Source of the DNA: Thiohalocapsa sp963695445
GTDB taxonomy: Bacteria > Pseudomonadota > Gammaproteobacteria > Chromatiales > Chromatiaceae
Length of the DNA: 64,000 bases
NCBI GenBank assembly: GCA_963695445.1
Contig: CAVOGV010000038.1
Coordinates: 363,737 to 427,736 of the forward strand
Reading direction: 5' to 3'
This document shows positions 40,645-49,403 of this stretch, piece after piece. How positions within the stretch are numbered: the first letter of the stretch is position 1; each line of letters begins with the position of its first letter. Below the pieces are notes generated by a model. The model was not told the origin of the DNA. It saw only the letters and a list, made by a program, of their open reading frames with translations, and searched no databases. The position numbers were made by a program, and so were the translations under genes.

Positions 40645-41429
40645 ATGTCAATCAAACTGAAACGCCGGACGAGTAGTCCTCTGGGGCATCTTTTCGATGC
40701 TACCCGGGCCCATCGCTTGCCCGATTCGTTATCAGATGCAAGATCTCCGGGCAGCGCCGCAACCTTGCTGGCGGGGGGATGCATCTGGCTCCTTGTCATG
40801 GCCGGGACCGCCGGGGCGGAGTCTCCTGCCGCGGGCGCGGGGGCGGCTCAGGAAACGGTGGTGTTTCGCGATGACTTCACGGGAACGACGCTTCGACCCG
40901 AATGGCGGCTCGTTAATGAGGATCCAGACCGTTGGACCTTTATCGACAATGATTACCTGCTGCTCATCACGACCTCGACCAAGCAGGGTCGAAAGAACAC
41001 GCTGCGCTACAAGGAGGATCTGCCGGAGAACTACGCCATTGTGCTAAAGGTTGTCGATCCTCCACCTTCGTACTTAGCAGGACTTGCGCTTGAACCTGTG
41101 GCGGGATGCCAAGAACGGTTTCGTTCTCTGGTGGCACGGAGACGGAGATATCGGATTCGATAAGCACCTGCGCGGCGAGCGGAACCGTATTTCAGCGCAC
41201 ACCGGCCGCATCGCGCGGGATAAGCCCCTTTACCTTCGGCTTGAAAAAGCAGGGTATCGAATACACCGCATCCTGGAGCCTGGATGGTACTTCTTGGTCC
41301 AACGTGGGCACGCACCTGTTCCTCAACCTCAATGGGCGCGAACCCACTTTCTCGACCGCGAGTTGGGAATGCTGCCCGCCGGAGGTCGGCGTGCGCTTCG
41401 ATTTTGTCGAGATCCGGCGCCTGCCGTGA
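40645..41429 (+). CDS. Secreted concanavalin-A-like (jelly-roll) domain protein, frameshifted
   Basis: ATG 40645 follows AGGGAGG by 9 bases. A long N-terminus with a signal-like CIWLLVMAGTAGAESP precedes a jelly-roll domain: VVFRDDFTGTTLRPEWRLVN, WTFIDNDYLLLITTSTKQGR, then after a shift near 41088 LRLNLWRDAKNGFVLWWHGD, and after another near 41250 IEYTASWSLDGTSWSNVG and FDFVEIRRLP at the TGA 41427-41429. The pattern (DDFxG-LxxxW, then paired strands) matches DUF1349/beta-xylosidase C2-like carbohydrate-binding folds. About 260 residues. It starts 43 bases after the caspase gene and could bind glycans near it. A worn copy of its 3' end lies at 45.1-45.3 kb. Confidence 0.7.
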
Positions 41430-41640
41430 CTGTTGGTGTCAGGTCGAAGATCGAAGATCGAAGACGCGATCTCCAGCACCGCGGCGTGCATGCCTCGATC
41501 CACGTCGAGAATACCGGCGGACCGGCGCCTCCACCACTGCACGTGGCAAGCGCATAGGGGCCGACGCCAGTGGACAGGCCGTTAGTTCGAAGTAAAGACA
41601 GATGGCGACGAGCGGGCGGTGCCGTCGACCAGTTACCCCA
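41250..41640 (+). repeat. Segmental duplication, copy A (partner 45085-45485)
   Basis: This segment contains the 3' end of the concanavalin-like gene, a spacer with GTCGAAGATCGAAGATCGAA-type short repeats, and, on the minus strand at about 41567-41640, a trace of a small membrane protein ending LVAICLYFELTA. The same order and orientation occurs at 45085-45485. The stretch CGGCGCCTGCCGTGACTGT-like end of the gene is closest between copies. Confidence 0.7.
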
Positions 41641-41910
41641 TCTCAGACTAACTTGGCGGCACCGAGTCTTCAGATGCGCGTGTATGAAGTCCTAGCGCTT
41701 CTCCGGCCGCGGGCCGCTTGGCGGTTTGACGCGGCAAACTTGCCAGGCAACCGTCAATGAAAGTGCTTCGAAATAGCTTAAGATGATATCGGCCAACCAG
41801 GACCAACAGGCGAGATTCTCCCGCGGCACGGGCCCGGAAGGAGTAGAGGTTGGCTCGTAGGGGGAGCCGTTGGCGGGAATCATTCGCGGCAATACACCCA
41901 CCCCGATGCT
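41641..41910. other. Gap before the convergent secreted-protein gene
   Basis: With the preceding duplicated segment this gives about 480 bases without an intact gene after the concanavalin-like protein. No further feature was supported. Confidence 0.4.
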
Positions 41911-42345
41911 TCAGCGGCAATCTTCGATGTCGATGACGAAACGTGTTTTTCCTGGCTTCTCGATGAGCCTGACGGCACAGCCTTTCAGGGGGTGGGGATG
42001 GTCGCCCATTCCGTAAAACTTCGAGTGATGCGCAACAAACTCAGGGTGGTCGGGAATCAGGAACCCGCCGTCCACAGGGACATAGCCCAGCTCGTTCCCG
42101 TCAATCACCCAGGTCACGCTCGTCGCGCCTGACGCCTCTGACGATGGCATTGCGATCTCGTGTTGCTGACCGCTTGGTTCTCGGAAACTACAGTAGCCGC
42201 CTCGATTCCCGTAAAAGCACTCATCGAACACGCCCTCGGTGATCCGGGTGGCGGCAGAAGGCCCGCTGCTGACGCAAACAAGAAACAGCGAAGCGACGTA
42301 CAGTGGCGATCGGATACGGATTCCAAGGTTTCGTTCGTCGAACAT
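41911..42345 (-). CDS. Small secreted protein of unknown family
   Basis: A 144-residue protein with ATG 42345 and GGGAGGT 8 bases upstream. A signal peptide (SPLYVASLFLVCVSSGPSAA) precedes a compact mature part with five cysteines (FDECFYGNRGGYCSF, KGCAVRLI, DIEDCR), suggesting disulfides in the periplasm or outside. The stretch YVPVDGGFLIPDHPEFVAHH is rich in His and acidic residues. No domain was recognised. It is transcribed in the same direction as the propeller-caspase gene that ends 126 bases upstream, so the two may be linked. Confidence 0.7.
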   Translation of the reverse strand: MFDERNLGIRIRSPLYVASLFLVCVSSGPSAATRITEGVFDECFYGNRGGYCSFREPSGQQHEIAMPSSEASGATSVTWVIDGNELGYVPVDGGFLIPDHPEFVAHHSKFYGMGDHPHPLKGCAVRLIEKPGKTRFVIDIEDCR

Positions 42346-42470
42346 GTCGTCGACCTCCCGGACGTTAACAACGACCCTGTGAGTGGACCCAGCACCCGGC
42401 GGCCACTCTGCTGGCCTGTTTCCCCTGCAGAGTAAGGCGGCTTTGATGCCACACGACGTTTGCCATTGTT

Positions 42471-45011
42471 CTATCGATTCGAACGGGCTGTCGGCAGAAA
42501 ATACAAGGCATTGTCGCGGCCGAACTCGATGATTACGGGACGCTGCCGATGGCCGATCTCGGCCGAAATGGTACGGGTCAGAGCGTCGGCGAAGCGACCC
42601 AGCTCAACCACGCTCACCTCATTGTTGCGGTCGAGGTCGGCATCCCGATTATCCGCCAGCCCCGCTAGCACAGCGTGGGTGAACAATCCGTTGCCGCGGT
42701 AACCGTCAAGAGCTGCCTCTAGCGAGCCTGCCGACGCATAAATGTGTAAGCCCATTTGGCGTGCGAGCACCGAGATGCGTGCGTCGTAGAGGCCTGCAAC
42801 GACCTCGTCCATGCCCCCCGCGTGGCAGGTGTCGAGGACAACGAGCTGACTCAAGGCAGCGATCCGTCGTGAAATGTCGACGAGTTCGCCAGAGCCGATA
42901 AGGTTTTCACGGCGAACGGTGCCGTCGTACTCGTGGGTGAGCATGAAGTACTGGCCGCCTAGCAGCACCCCGTGACTGGCGACAAAGAGTATGAACTGGT
43001 CCTCGGGTCCAACCTCGCTAATGAGGTGCTCGAGGTGCGCAAGCACCTCTGTACGGCTCGCTTCCTTGTCGGTCAGAACGAGTGTGTGGATGCGCTCTTT
43101 TGGGTACCGGGTCCGCCCCTGCAAGCTGAGGCGCCGCGCCGCATCCCGCGCGTCTTTGGCAGCGAATTTCAACGTGGCAGACGGATCGAGATAATGATCG
43201 ATTCCGACGGCCACGATGTATAAATCGGGCGGCCGTGGCGGTACCGACGACTTGAAGGACACGCTTTGCATCTGGCTTTGCACGGTGTTAGCAGCATTGA
43301 ACGCCACGACGGTGACCTCGTTAACCCCCATGACGGGAGTCACGCTCACGGTACCGTCGAAGACATCGGATTTGAGGCTGCTGTGCGCGATTGGCCGACT
43401 TGACCCGCCCGGTATTCTTGCTGGGCGGCTGGCCTGCAAGACGAGGCCGCGCAGCTCTTCCGTGATCGCCTTACCGGTGTTGCTACGTATGCTCCGGGGC
43501 TGCGCGGACAGGCCAGGTGGCTCGGCCAGGGCAGCGTCTGACCAAACCAACTTCCCGTTGTGGAAGACTCGGACCTCACCAATGCCCCCGCCGGTGGATT
43601 CGACTCGGTAGCGGACCTCAACGGGACTGGCTGCACCGTTCTCCGGGGCTGCGACAATGTCGACGCGTGGCGGCGGTTGGCGCATCGCTTCTTCCAGGGT
43701 CGCGGTCATCAGGTCCTCGACCCTTTCCCCAGCAAACCTCCGGTCCACCAGGTCTGGGCGGTAGAACGCATCGTAGAACTGATTGAGTCCGATCAGCTTG
43801 TCGTCCAGAAGAATTCCGAGGTAGTCGTGTCCATTACGCGAAGAGCTGTAGTATCCCTCGGGCAGCAGCGCAACCCATTCGCCTTTCTCGAGCAAGAACA
43901 GGCTCGCCAAGACCTTGTCTTCCATACGATCGAGCACGCTGATCACCCCGTCGCTCAGCAGTGCGTACAAGCGCCGACCATCCGTGGAAGCCTCCAAACC
44001 ATGGAGGTCGATCGGGATCTGGGCCGGAAGGTAGTCAACGCGGGAGCGGCCCCGGACTCGGCCACAGAGATCCAATTCGACGACTGCCCCCTCGACCGAA
44101 GCGGAAAGGAGCGTGCCGCCAGAAAGCAGAAGCACGTCGTCAGATGGATCGAGCGCCCGAAGCGAGCGGTTGGTGAAGTGGCAGCGGGGTGAGCGATTGG
44201 CGAGATCATAGGTGACGAATTGACCTGGATCTGCTCCTACCTGCCCCATTAACACGAGAGCGGAATCGTCCGCAGAGACAAGGAGGTCGGTTGGTCCCAG
44301 TACTCCTCTAGCCTCGGGTGGAACTGGAAGTGTGACCTGCTGCGTCTCGTCACGGACAAACTCGTGGCGCAAGACCCGAATCTCTCCGTCCGAAAAGTCG
44401 CTCCACCACTCGGCGAGCACGTAAACCGCGCGATTGGAGGCCGCGACTGCGATAGGGCCGGCGAGCCCACCCTCAGCCCGGGGTGTTGACGCGTACGTCC
44501 ATGTGGGGACGGCGTCATAACCCTGGGGGCCCTTGCGGAGGGCGAAAACCCGTAGTGCAGATTCTGTGATGACAGTGATGTAGGTGGCGCGGACCACGCG
44601 GCTCGCCAGAACACGAACCTCCCGGCCAAGCTGGCAGGGTAGCGTCAGTTGAGTCAGCAACTGCGCGCGCCGTGACTTGGGGTGATAGGCATGCAGCTCG
44701 ATCTTGCACTCGCCCGCCTGCGTGATCGTGTCCGCGAAAACGACAACGGCGCTGCCCCCGGCGTCGGTCGCGACGAGCGACGCAACAACGCCCCTGGTCA
44801 TGTTGCACCTCAGCTCCCTGTTCCCGAGGTCCAGGTCGCAGAAGGCATTCTGGCGGCCTAGGAAGACGCGATTCTGGTCGCCAAAAGCAAACGCTGTCAC
44901 GTTGGCGGACTGAGACCTAGGAGGGAGGACGAGGTCCACCTCTTGGGCAGATACACTTGCTGGGAGCGCAAACAGCAGGTAAAGGAGCACCGGAGCGATC
45001 GCAGCGGCCAT
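42471..45011 (-). CDS. Secreted beta-propeller-caspase protein
   Basis: An intact 846-residue protein. ATG 45011 is preferred to the upstream GTG 45035; the signal is APVLLYLLFALPASVSA. Residues from about 20 to 440 form a beta-propeller of weak WD/YVTN-like blades (VTAFAFGDQNRVFLGRQNAF, LLVSADDSALVLMGQVG), then comes a small beta-sandwich (VEVRYRVESTGGGIGEVRVF, TVSVTPVMGVNEVTVVAFNA). The C-terminal caspase domain has His680 in FVASHGVL and Cys729 in LDTCHAGG. Propellers usually serve as ligand or protein sensors, so a sense-and-cleave protein is a fair inference. It is on the strand opposite to the caspase at 39.3 kb, ending toward it. Confidence 0.9.
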   Translation of the reverse strand: MAAAIAPVLLYLLFALPASVSAQEVDLVLPPRSQSANVTAFAFGDQNRVFLGRQNAFCDLDLGNRELRCNMTRGVVASLVATDAGGSAVVVFADTITQAGECKIELHAYHPKSRRAQLLTQLTLPCQLGREVRVLASRVVRATYITVITESALRVFALRKGPQGYDAVPTWTYASTPRAEGGLAGPIAVAASNRAVYVLAEWWSDFSDGEIRVLRHEFVRDETQQVTLPVPPEARGVLGPTDLLVSADDSALVLMGQVGADPGQFVTYDLANRSPRCHFTNRSLRALDPSDDVLLLSGGTLLSASVEGAVVELDLCGRVRGRSRVDYLPAQIPIDLHGLEASTDGRRLYALLSDGVISVLDRMEDKVLASLFLLEKGEWVALLPEGYYSSSRNGHDYLGILLDDKLIGLNQFYDAFYRPDLVDRRFAGERVEDLMTATLEEAMRQPPPRVDIVAAPENGAASPVEVRYRVESTGGGIGEVRVFHNGKLVWSDAALAEPPGLSAQPRSIRSNTGKAITEELRGLVLQASRPARIPGGSSRPIAHSSLKSDVFDGTVSVTPVMGVNEVTVVAFNAANTVQSQMQSVSFKSSVPPRPPDLYIVAVGIDHYLDPSATLKFAAKDARDAARRLSLQGRTRYPKERIHTLVLTDKEASRTEVLAHLEHLISEVGPEDQFILFVASHGVLLGGQYFMLTHEYDGTVRRENLIGSGELVDISRRIAALSQLVVLDTCHAGGMDEVVAGLYDARISVLARQMGLHIYASAGSLEAALDGYRGNGLFTHAVLAGLADNRDADLDRNNEVSVVELGRFADALTRTISAEIGHRQRPVIIEFGRDNALYFLPTARSNR

Positions 45012-45084
45012 GGGATTGCCTACCTGGTGTTGCACGACAGAACTTCCTCAGGCACCTGCCGGCCTTGCTAAGGCTGACGGCGCA

Positions 45085-45274
45085 GCGCGTATCGAGTCCA
45101 ACGCATCCTGAATGCCTGGAGGGCTTCTGCTAGTTCAATCCGCCCAATGAGGGCTCGCACCTGTTCTTCTGAGCGCAATGGACGCGAACCCTCTATTTCG
45201 AACGCAAATTGGAAATGTCGCCCCCGGAGGACGGTGTGTGGTTTGATTGTATCGAGCTCAGGCGCCTGCCGTGA
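45085..45274 (+). pseudogene. Worn 3' end of a second concanavalin-like gene
   Basis: From a region resembling IEYTASW-type codons the frame runs through TRTLYFERKLEMSPPEDGVW to FDCIELRRLP and TGA 45272-45274, matching FDFVEIRRLP of the gene ending at 41429. Internal stops and indels are present and there is no 5' part. The neighbouring spacer is also shared, so this is part of a duplicated segment rather than independent evolution. Confidence 0.7.
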
Positions 45275-45400
45275 CTGTGGGTGTCGCGTCCAAGAGGCGA
45301 TCTAGAACACCGCGTCGCGCATTTTTCAGCACGCGTAACAAAGCCACGCAGGCTGGCGTCCCCCAGCGCCCGATACGCACGAAGGGGGACACGCTGGCGG

Positions 45401-45644
45401 CTAAGCCGTCAGTGCGAGGTACAGAATGATGGCGACGAGCAAGATACCGCCGTCGACCAAATAGCCCCACCATGGCAGATCCTGGATGCGAACGAGCACG
45501 CCCACTCGACCTGTACGGCCTCTGATCTGTGAGATGCCGCCGATGATCCAGGAAGCCGCGCCGATCGACAGCGCGGCCAGCCCGAAGACGATGCCATGGT
45601 CCCGATTCTGAAAGCCATGTCGAACATGGACTGCGCGGAGTCAT
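45401..45644 (-). CDS. Small two-helix membrane protein (frameshift near its start)
   Basis: The frame ending at TAG 45401-45403 reads GIVFGLAALSIGAASWIIGG, a loop ISQIRGRTGRVGVLVRIQDL, then YLVDGGILLVAIILYLALTA. No start codon exists in this frame after an upstream stop; ATG 45644 in another frame becomes usable with one base change, giving about 80 residues. A worn copy of its last 25 residues lies at 41.6 kb. It shares its helix-basic loop-helix plan with the small proteins at 15.9 and 58.7 kb. Function unknown. Confidence 0.5.
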
Positions 45645-45892
45645 GCTCGACTGCGCACAGACCGCCCCGGATGCCTTCTAACGCGTTTCCAGACGAAACG
45701 GACTGTCCGAGACCGCGACGCTACTGGCCTAGGTCTACCACGTCCGGCGCAAATCCTACGATGCATCGTGCCAGATTACAGATGACTTCATTGGCTTTTT
45801 TTGTCTTAGGTCAATGGCCCTAACCTGCCGACGCCCGCGGAGTACAGTCTACGTTCGGACAAATCCTTTTAGGTGTGCCTTAATCATCCCAG

Positions 45893-46687
45893 CTATCGAA
45901 TCGAGCGGAATGCATCGGGCAGTTCGTCTCGGGGGAATTCATTCGTCAGCACCCATTGAAGTCTCGGATTGTCGACCACGTACGTCGGGTCGTAGACGAC
46001 CACATTGAAAAAGCAAACGGGATTGATTTCGGCTCCGTCTCGAGCTTGACAGGTTCTTAGGTCGCTGGCGTCGACTGCAATTGAAGCGAGGTCACCCGCC
46101 GGCGTCTGGATGCTGATCTTGGCAACAGCCGCCTCGCCATTCTTGGATACCCCGCCTATCCGGATTTCCGTCCTCCTGGCGCGAACGACAGACCGGATCA
46201 CCACGACCCGATAGCGCTGGTCGCGCGGCCGGAACGTTAGATCAGCATCCTGCCCTTCCTCCACCAATTCCGCAACGAATTTCGACAATGCGCTAATCTC
46301 GCCGCCAAAGCCTTCACGGACGGCGTCAATGGCTTCGAAACGGGATTGCGCGGCGATCTTGGACTCGATGATCCCTCTCTTGCTCCAGAGAAATTCTGGG
46401 ACGCCTTCGATGGCGACGCCGGCAATCGTGTCCGAAGTGAGCGTACCACTTGATCGACTTCGTGATGTTTCTCTGAGATCGAGGTCGGCGACATGCTGCA
46501 TGGTGTTATCTTCGATGTTCCAAATGAACATCGACCCTGGGCCATACCTACCGGTGTTGTATGTGCCGAGGCCGCCCGCGTTCGAGTAATCGTAGATCGG
46601 AGATACCCGAGTAAGACCATTCGTGCCACATCCAGAAAGAAGCAGCATGGCGACTGTTGCATTGGCGACAAGCCAGTTCTTCCACAC
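45893..46687 (-). CDS. Lipoprotein of unknown function
   Basis: A 264-residue lipoprotein. GTG 46687 is chosen because GGAG lies about 8 bases upstream and it opens the signal WLVANATVAMLLLSGC (lipobox LLSGC); a TTG at 46711 would add eight residues. The mature part has a Tyr/Gly-rich start (YNTGRYGPGSMFIWN), then helices around FGGEISALSKFVAELVEEG and a beta-rich C-terminal half (YRVVVIRSVVRARRTEIRIG) that resembles envelope assembly or amyloid-secretion lipoproteins in general style. No family can be named. It sits downstream of the NHL-NlpC/P60 gene on the same strand, 197 bases away. Confidence 0.75.
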   Translation of the reverse strand: MWKNWLVANATVAMLLLSGCGTNGLTRVSPIYDYSNAGGLGTYNTGRYGPGSMFIWNIEDNTMQHVADLDLRETSRSRSSGTLTSDTIAGVAIEGVPEFLWSKRGIIESKIAAQSRFEAIDAVREGFGGEISALSKFVAELVEEGQDADLTFRPRDQRYRVVVIRSVVRARRTEIRIGGVSKNGEAAVAKISIQTPAGDLASIAVDASDLRTCQARDGAEINPVCFFNVVVYDPTYVVDNPRLQWVLTNEFPRDELPDAFRSIR

Positions 46688-46884
46688 TATCTTACTCCGA
46701 AGAAAAAACAACGAACCGCCGGCGATCTTCGCCCCGCGGCATCAAGTTGACCCGGCGCTATGCATAACGCTCAGCACAAGGTCTTCATTGTAGCGCGAGA
46801 AAAAGGCACGGAATCTTTCTTCATTACGCTCTGGCCGCATTCATCGAGGCGCCCTTTCCCACCAGGATACCAGACCTTTGAGCC

Positions 46885-48849
46885 TTATCCCGAAAAGCGA
46901 TCTTGCAGCCAGTCCATCCAGTTATTGAATTTCTCCATCAGCTTGTTTTCATCTGGCTGTCCATTGCCTGTCGACGTTTTCGAGGTCGTCGGAGGCGCGA
47001 CGGGCGGCTTGTCCTGGCCGAGAGACTCTGCTGTTTTCGGTTTGGCCGCAGGCGGCTCCGCTTTGCTGACCTCCTCAACAAACCTGTACCGAAGTGGCTT
47101 GTATTTCGCCAATTGGGCAGCAGTGTAGCGCACCTCGCAGACGCCGCCGCAGCTCACCGCCGACTCGATCGTCTTAATCACGAGTGGGCCTGATGCTGGG
47201 GCATCTTCCGCGACCAGCCTCACGTGTCGTCCAGCACGGTTGAGTATGTCGCCCTTTTTCAAGCTACGAAGCCCATCCAGCGGCTTCGTTATCGCTGACA
47301 TCGCGGAGGTTGTATGGTATTTCTCCTCCAGCGACTTCGATACGAATCCGGAGCAATCAACGCCTGTTGTCCCCGAACTGATGCAATATCCGCGGCTCTT
47401 TGAGCGGCAGGTGCAGATGTCGCCCGCAACCACCCCCTGGGCAAGCTTCGATTTGATCGAGTCGAGTGACTGGTAGCCACCCCATTTGTACGGCGCCGCG
47501 GTGACTGTCTCGCCAAGCTTTCCGTTCAGGCGCTTCGGCCGCCGCCAGTTGCGCGGAGCACTGCACGCGTTGTCGGAACTTTTGCCGTAGTTCTCGGGCG
47601 TGACACGCCATTCGAGCTGCAGATAGGCGTAGGCATTATCGAGAATCCGTTCGCGCGTGATCTTGCCCCGCGCGCCCTCATAGGGCTCATCCTTTGCCGC
47701 GTCTTCGACGGCCGTCACGAAATCCTCGTCGACAATCAGCGTCGTCGACCGGCTGCGCCTCTCCAAGGCGGCGTTCTCTGGAAGTGACAGGGTATCCCGT
47801 GGCTCGAACGTCAGCTCTACGATCAAGACCTCATTGGAGAGTGGCTGCAGGAAGTAGGCCGTCCCCTTGTTGTCGATTGTGACAAATCGGTTTGGCAGGT
47901 AAACGACATCGTCGATCGGAATGTCTGCGACGGCCTCGAGCTCGCCCGCGGGAGAATAGCGTGCAAGCGCCGTGTGCATCCGGTCCGCGTCGCCGAGCTC
48001 GGTGGCCAGCACGTAATATCTCCCGCGCCCGTCGATGCCGACCAACCCCGCCGACGCAAGGTCCTCCCGGCTACGCACATCGATGGTCTGGGAAATCGCC
48101 TTGCCGTCGTCGCCGGCAGACTGCAGGCTCAACGTGACTATCTGCCCGCCCGGACCCCACTCCGATCGGCTGGTGATGGCGCGACTCTCGCCGGCCGTTG
48201 TCAGAGCATCCGGCTCCGCCTGGGACCCGCGCGCTGCGCCGGGATCGATCGGCAGTTCCTTGACCCCTGCCTCGAGTACTCGAATGTCGTCGTTGGCCAA
48301 CACGACCAAGGTTGCGGAGCCTCCGGTCTGAATCTCCGGGTTCTTGATCTCGAAGGTCTTCACCCACTGCCCTTCGGTGTCGTACTTGACGACCTTACGG
48401 CCCAAGCCGTCGAGCACGTACAGCGCGCCGTTGGCAAAGACCAGGTCGGTGGCCCGTCCGATATCCTTGGCTGGGTCATCGCTTGCCAGATCCACCTGCG
48501 GCAGCGCCTGACCTTCCGTCACCGGCGGCAGGACCTGAACGAGCCGACCATTCACGGTGTCGAGGACGTAGACGTCCGGCGTCTGCGGGTTGACGGTGAT
48601 CGCTGCCGGTCCCTGGGGCTCCAGGTTCGGCACGTCCGCGACCACGCCAATTTCACTCTCGGACATGCCAGCCGGGATCCGCGCCAAGACCGGGTTCTTC
48701 TCCGCCGCCGCTAGGTCGTTGCCGCCTGGCAGCAGAATCGCGGAAACCAAAGCGGCCGCAACCGCTACGGCTGGCCAACGAGATGACGACGAACGAATGC
48801 CAGTTGAATGATTCACCACCGCACCATTTCCTAGTAGATCTGTACTCAT
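46885..48849 (-). CDS. Secreted NHL beta-propeller protein with C-terminal NlpC/P60-like peptidase
   Basis: A 654-residue exported protein. ATG 48849 has GGAG 8 bases upstream. A signal (AVAVAAALVSAILLPGGNDL) is followed by an NHL-type propeller to about residue 390 (GPAAITVNPQTPDVYVLDTV, ATDLVFANGALYVLDGLGRK). Residues from about 400 form an NlpC/P60-like cysteine peptidase with Cys in GVDCSGFVS and His in AGRHVRLV, plus an extra Cys-rich insertion (ICTCRSKSRGYCISSGTTG). A Pro/Lys-rich tail ends it. NlpC/P60 enzymes cut peptidoglycan stem peptides, and the propeller may place it on a partner. Fusion of these two domains is uncommon. Confidence 0.88.
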   Translation of the reverse strand: MSTDLLGNGAVVNHSTGIRSSSSRWPAVAVAAALVSAILLPGGNDLAAAEKNPVLARIPAGMSESEIGVVADVPNLEPQGPAAITVNPQTPDVYVLDTVNGRLVQVLPPVTEGQALPQVDLASDDPAKDIGRATDLVFANGALYVLDGLGRKVVKYDTEGQWVKTFEIKNPEIQTGGSATLVVLANDDIRVLEAGVKELPIDPGAARGSQAEPDALTTAGESRAITSRSEWGPGGQIVTLSLQSAGDDGKAISQTIDVRSREDLASAGLVGIDGRGRYYVLATELGDADRMHTALARYSPAGELEAVADIPIDDVVYLPNRFVTIDNKGTAYFLQPLSNEVLIVELTFEPRDTLSLPENAALERRSRSTTLIVDEDFVTAVEDAAKDEPYEGARGKITRERILDNAYAYLQLEWRVTPENYGKSSDNACSAPRNWRRPKRLNGKLGETVTAAPYKWGGYQSLDSIKSKLAQGVVAGDICTCRSKSRGYCISSGTTGVDCSGFVSKSLEEKYHTTSAMSAITKPLDGLRSLKKGDILNRAGRHVRLVAEDAPASGPLVIKTIESAVSCGGVCEVRYTAAQLAKYKPLRYRFVEEVSKAEPPAAKPKTAESLGQDKPPVAPPTTSKTSTGNGQPDENKLMEKFNNWMDWLQDRFSG

Positions 48850-49403
48850 GGTTCGCTCCGAACTGTTGTTGACGGTTGCTCATTCGCCGGTGCTTCGTTC
48901 ACCAGCACCGAGACGCAGCGCTGACGAACAGCGATGAACGGAGTACCGCTTCGTCCGGGCCCGACCAAATTCCGGTCGCTGCGCCCGTCCGCCGAATACC
49001 CGTGTACCGCTCTGATCAGTCGGCAGATGCTCGGCCCAGCCCGGTCCTCTCAAGGTTTCGAGAGGGATTCCGGCTAGCACACGCCGGGACGACACGGAGG
49101 TCGATGTGTCAGAACGGGCTCTGCCGGACGATCCCCTTGCTCGCCAGTATAGGTCGCCATTGCAGAAAAGTGCGAACTGAGCCGGAACTCGCCGCGATTC
49201 GCGCGCTCGCAAAGCCCAGTAATGCCAAGCAGACTGCTCCCACAAGAACGCCTGTCTTCGTGATCGAACGCAGCGATCACGCGCCCTGCTATCAGTATTG
49301 GCCTCGCCTTTCGGGAACCAGGGCATGAATCATGGCGAAGTAGAATTTTGACGAACCGTTGCTATACTGCGACAGGGAGTGATTTGGCTATAAGGAGCTT
49401 GCC
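48850..49403. other. Divergent intergenic region before the caspase at 49.4 kb
   Basis: About 550 bases between the divergent NHL-NlpC/P60 and caspase genes. No protein-like frame was found. It should hold two promoters; only a possible extended -10 for the caspase was seen. Confidence 0.45.
49360..49368 (+). promoter_or_regulatory. Possible extended -10 element for the caspase gene
   Basis: TGCTATACT fits the extended -10 form TGnTATAAT with two mismatches in the hexamer end, 36 bases before the GTG start. The TTGACG at 49348 is only nine bases away, too close to act as its -35. Confidence 0.3.

Noticed and set aside
41430..41480. Short GATCGAA-type repeats as a CRISPR or iteron array
   Set aside because: Only about three units of seven bases, with no spacers and no replication or Cas genes nearby; it is a local slippage repeat.
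48880..49326. Overlapping frames on both strands in the spacer before the caspase at 49.4 kb
   Set aside because: No domain, signal peptide or ribosome site, and both strands are open for the same stretch, as expected by chance in GC-rich DNA.
49348..49368. TTGACG followed by TATACT as a sigma-70 promoter before the caspase
   Set aside because: The spacer is only nine bases instead of about 17; only the extended -10 was kept, with low confidence.
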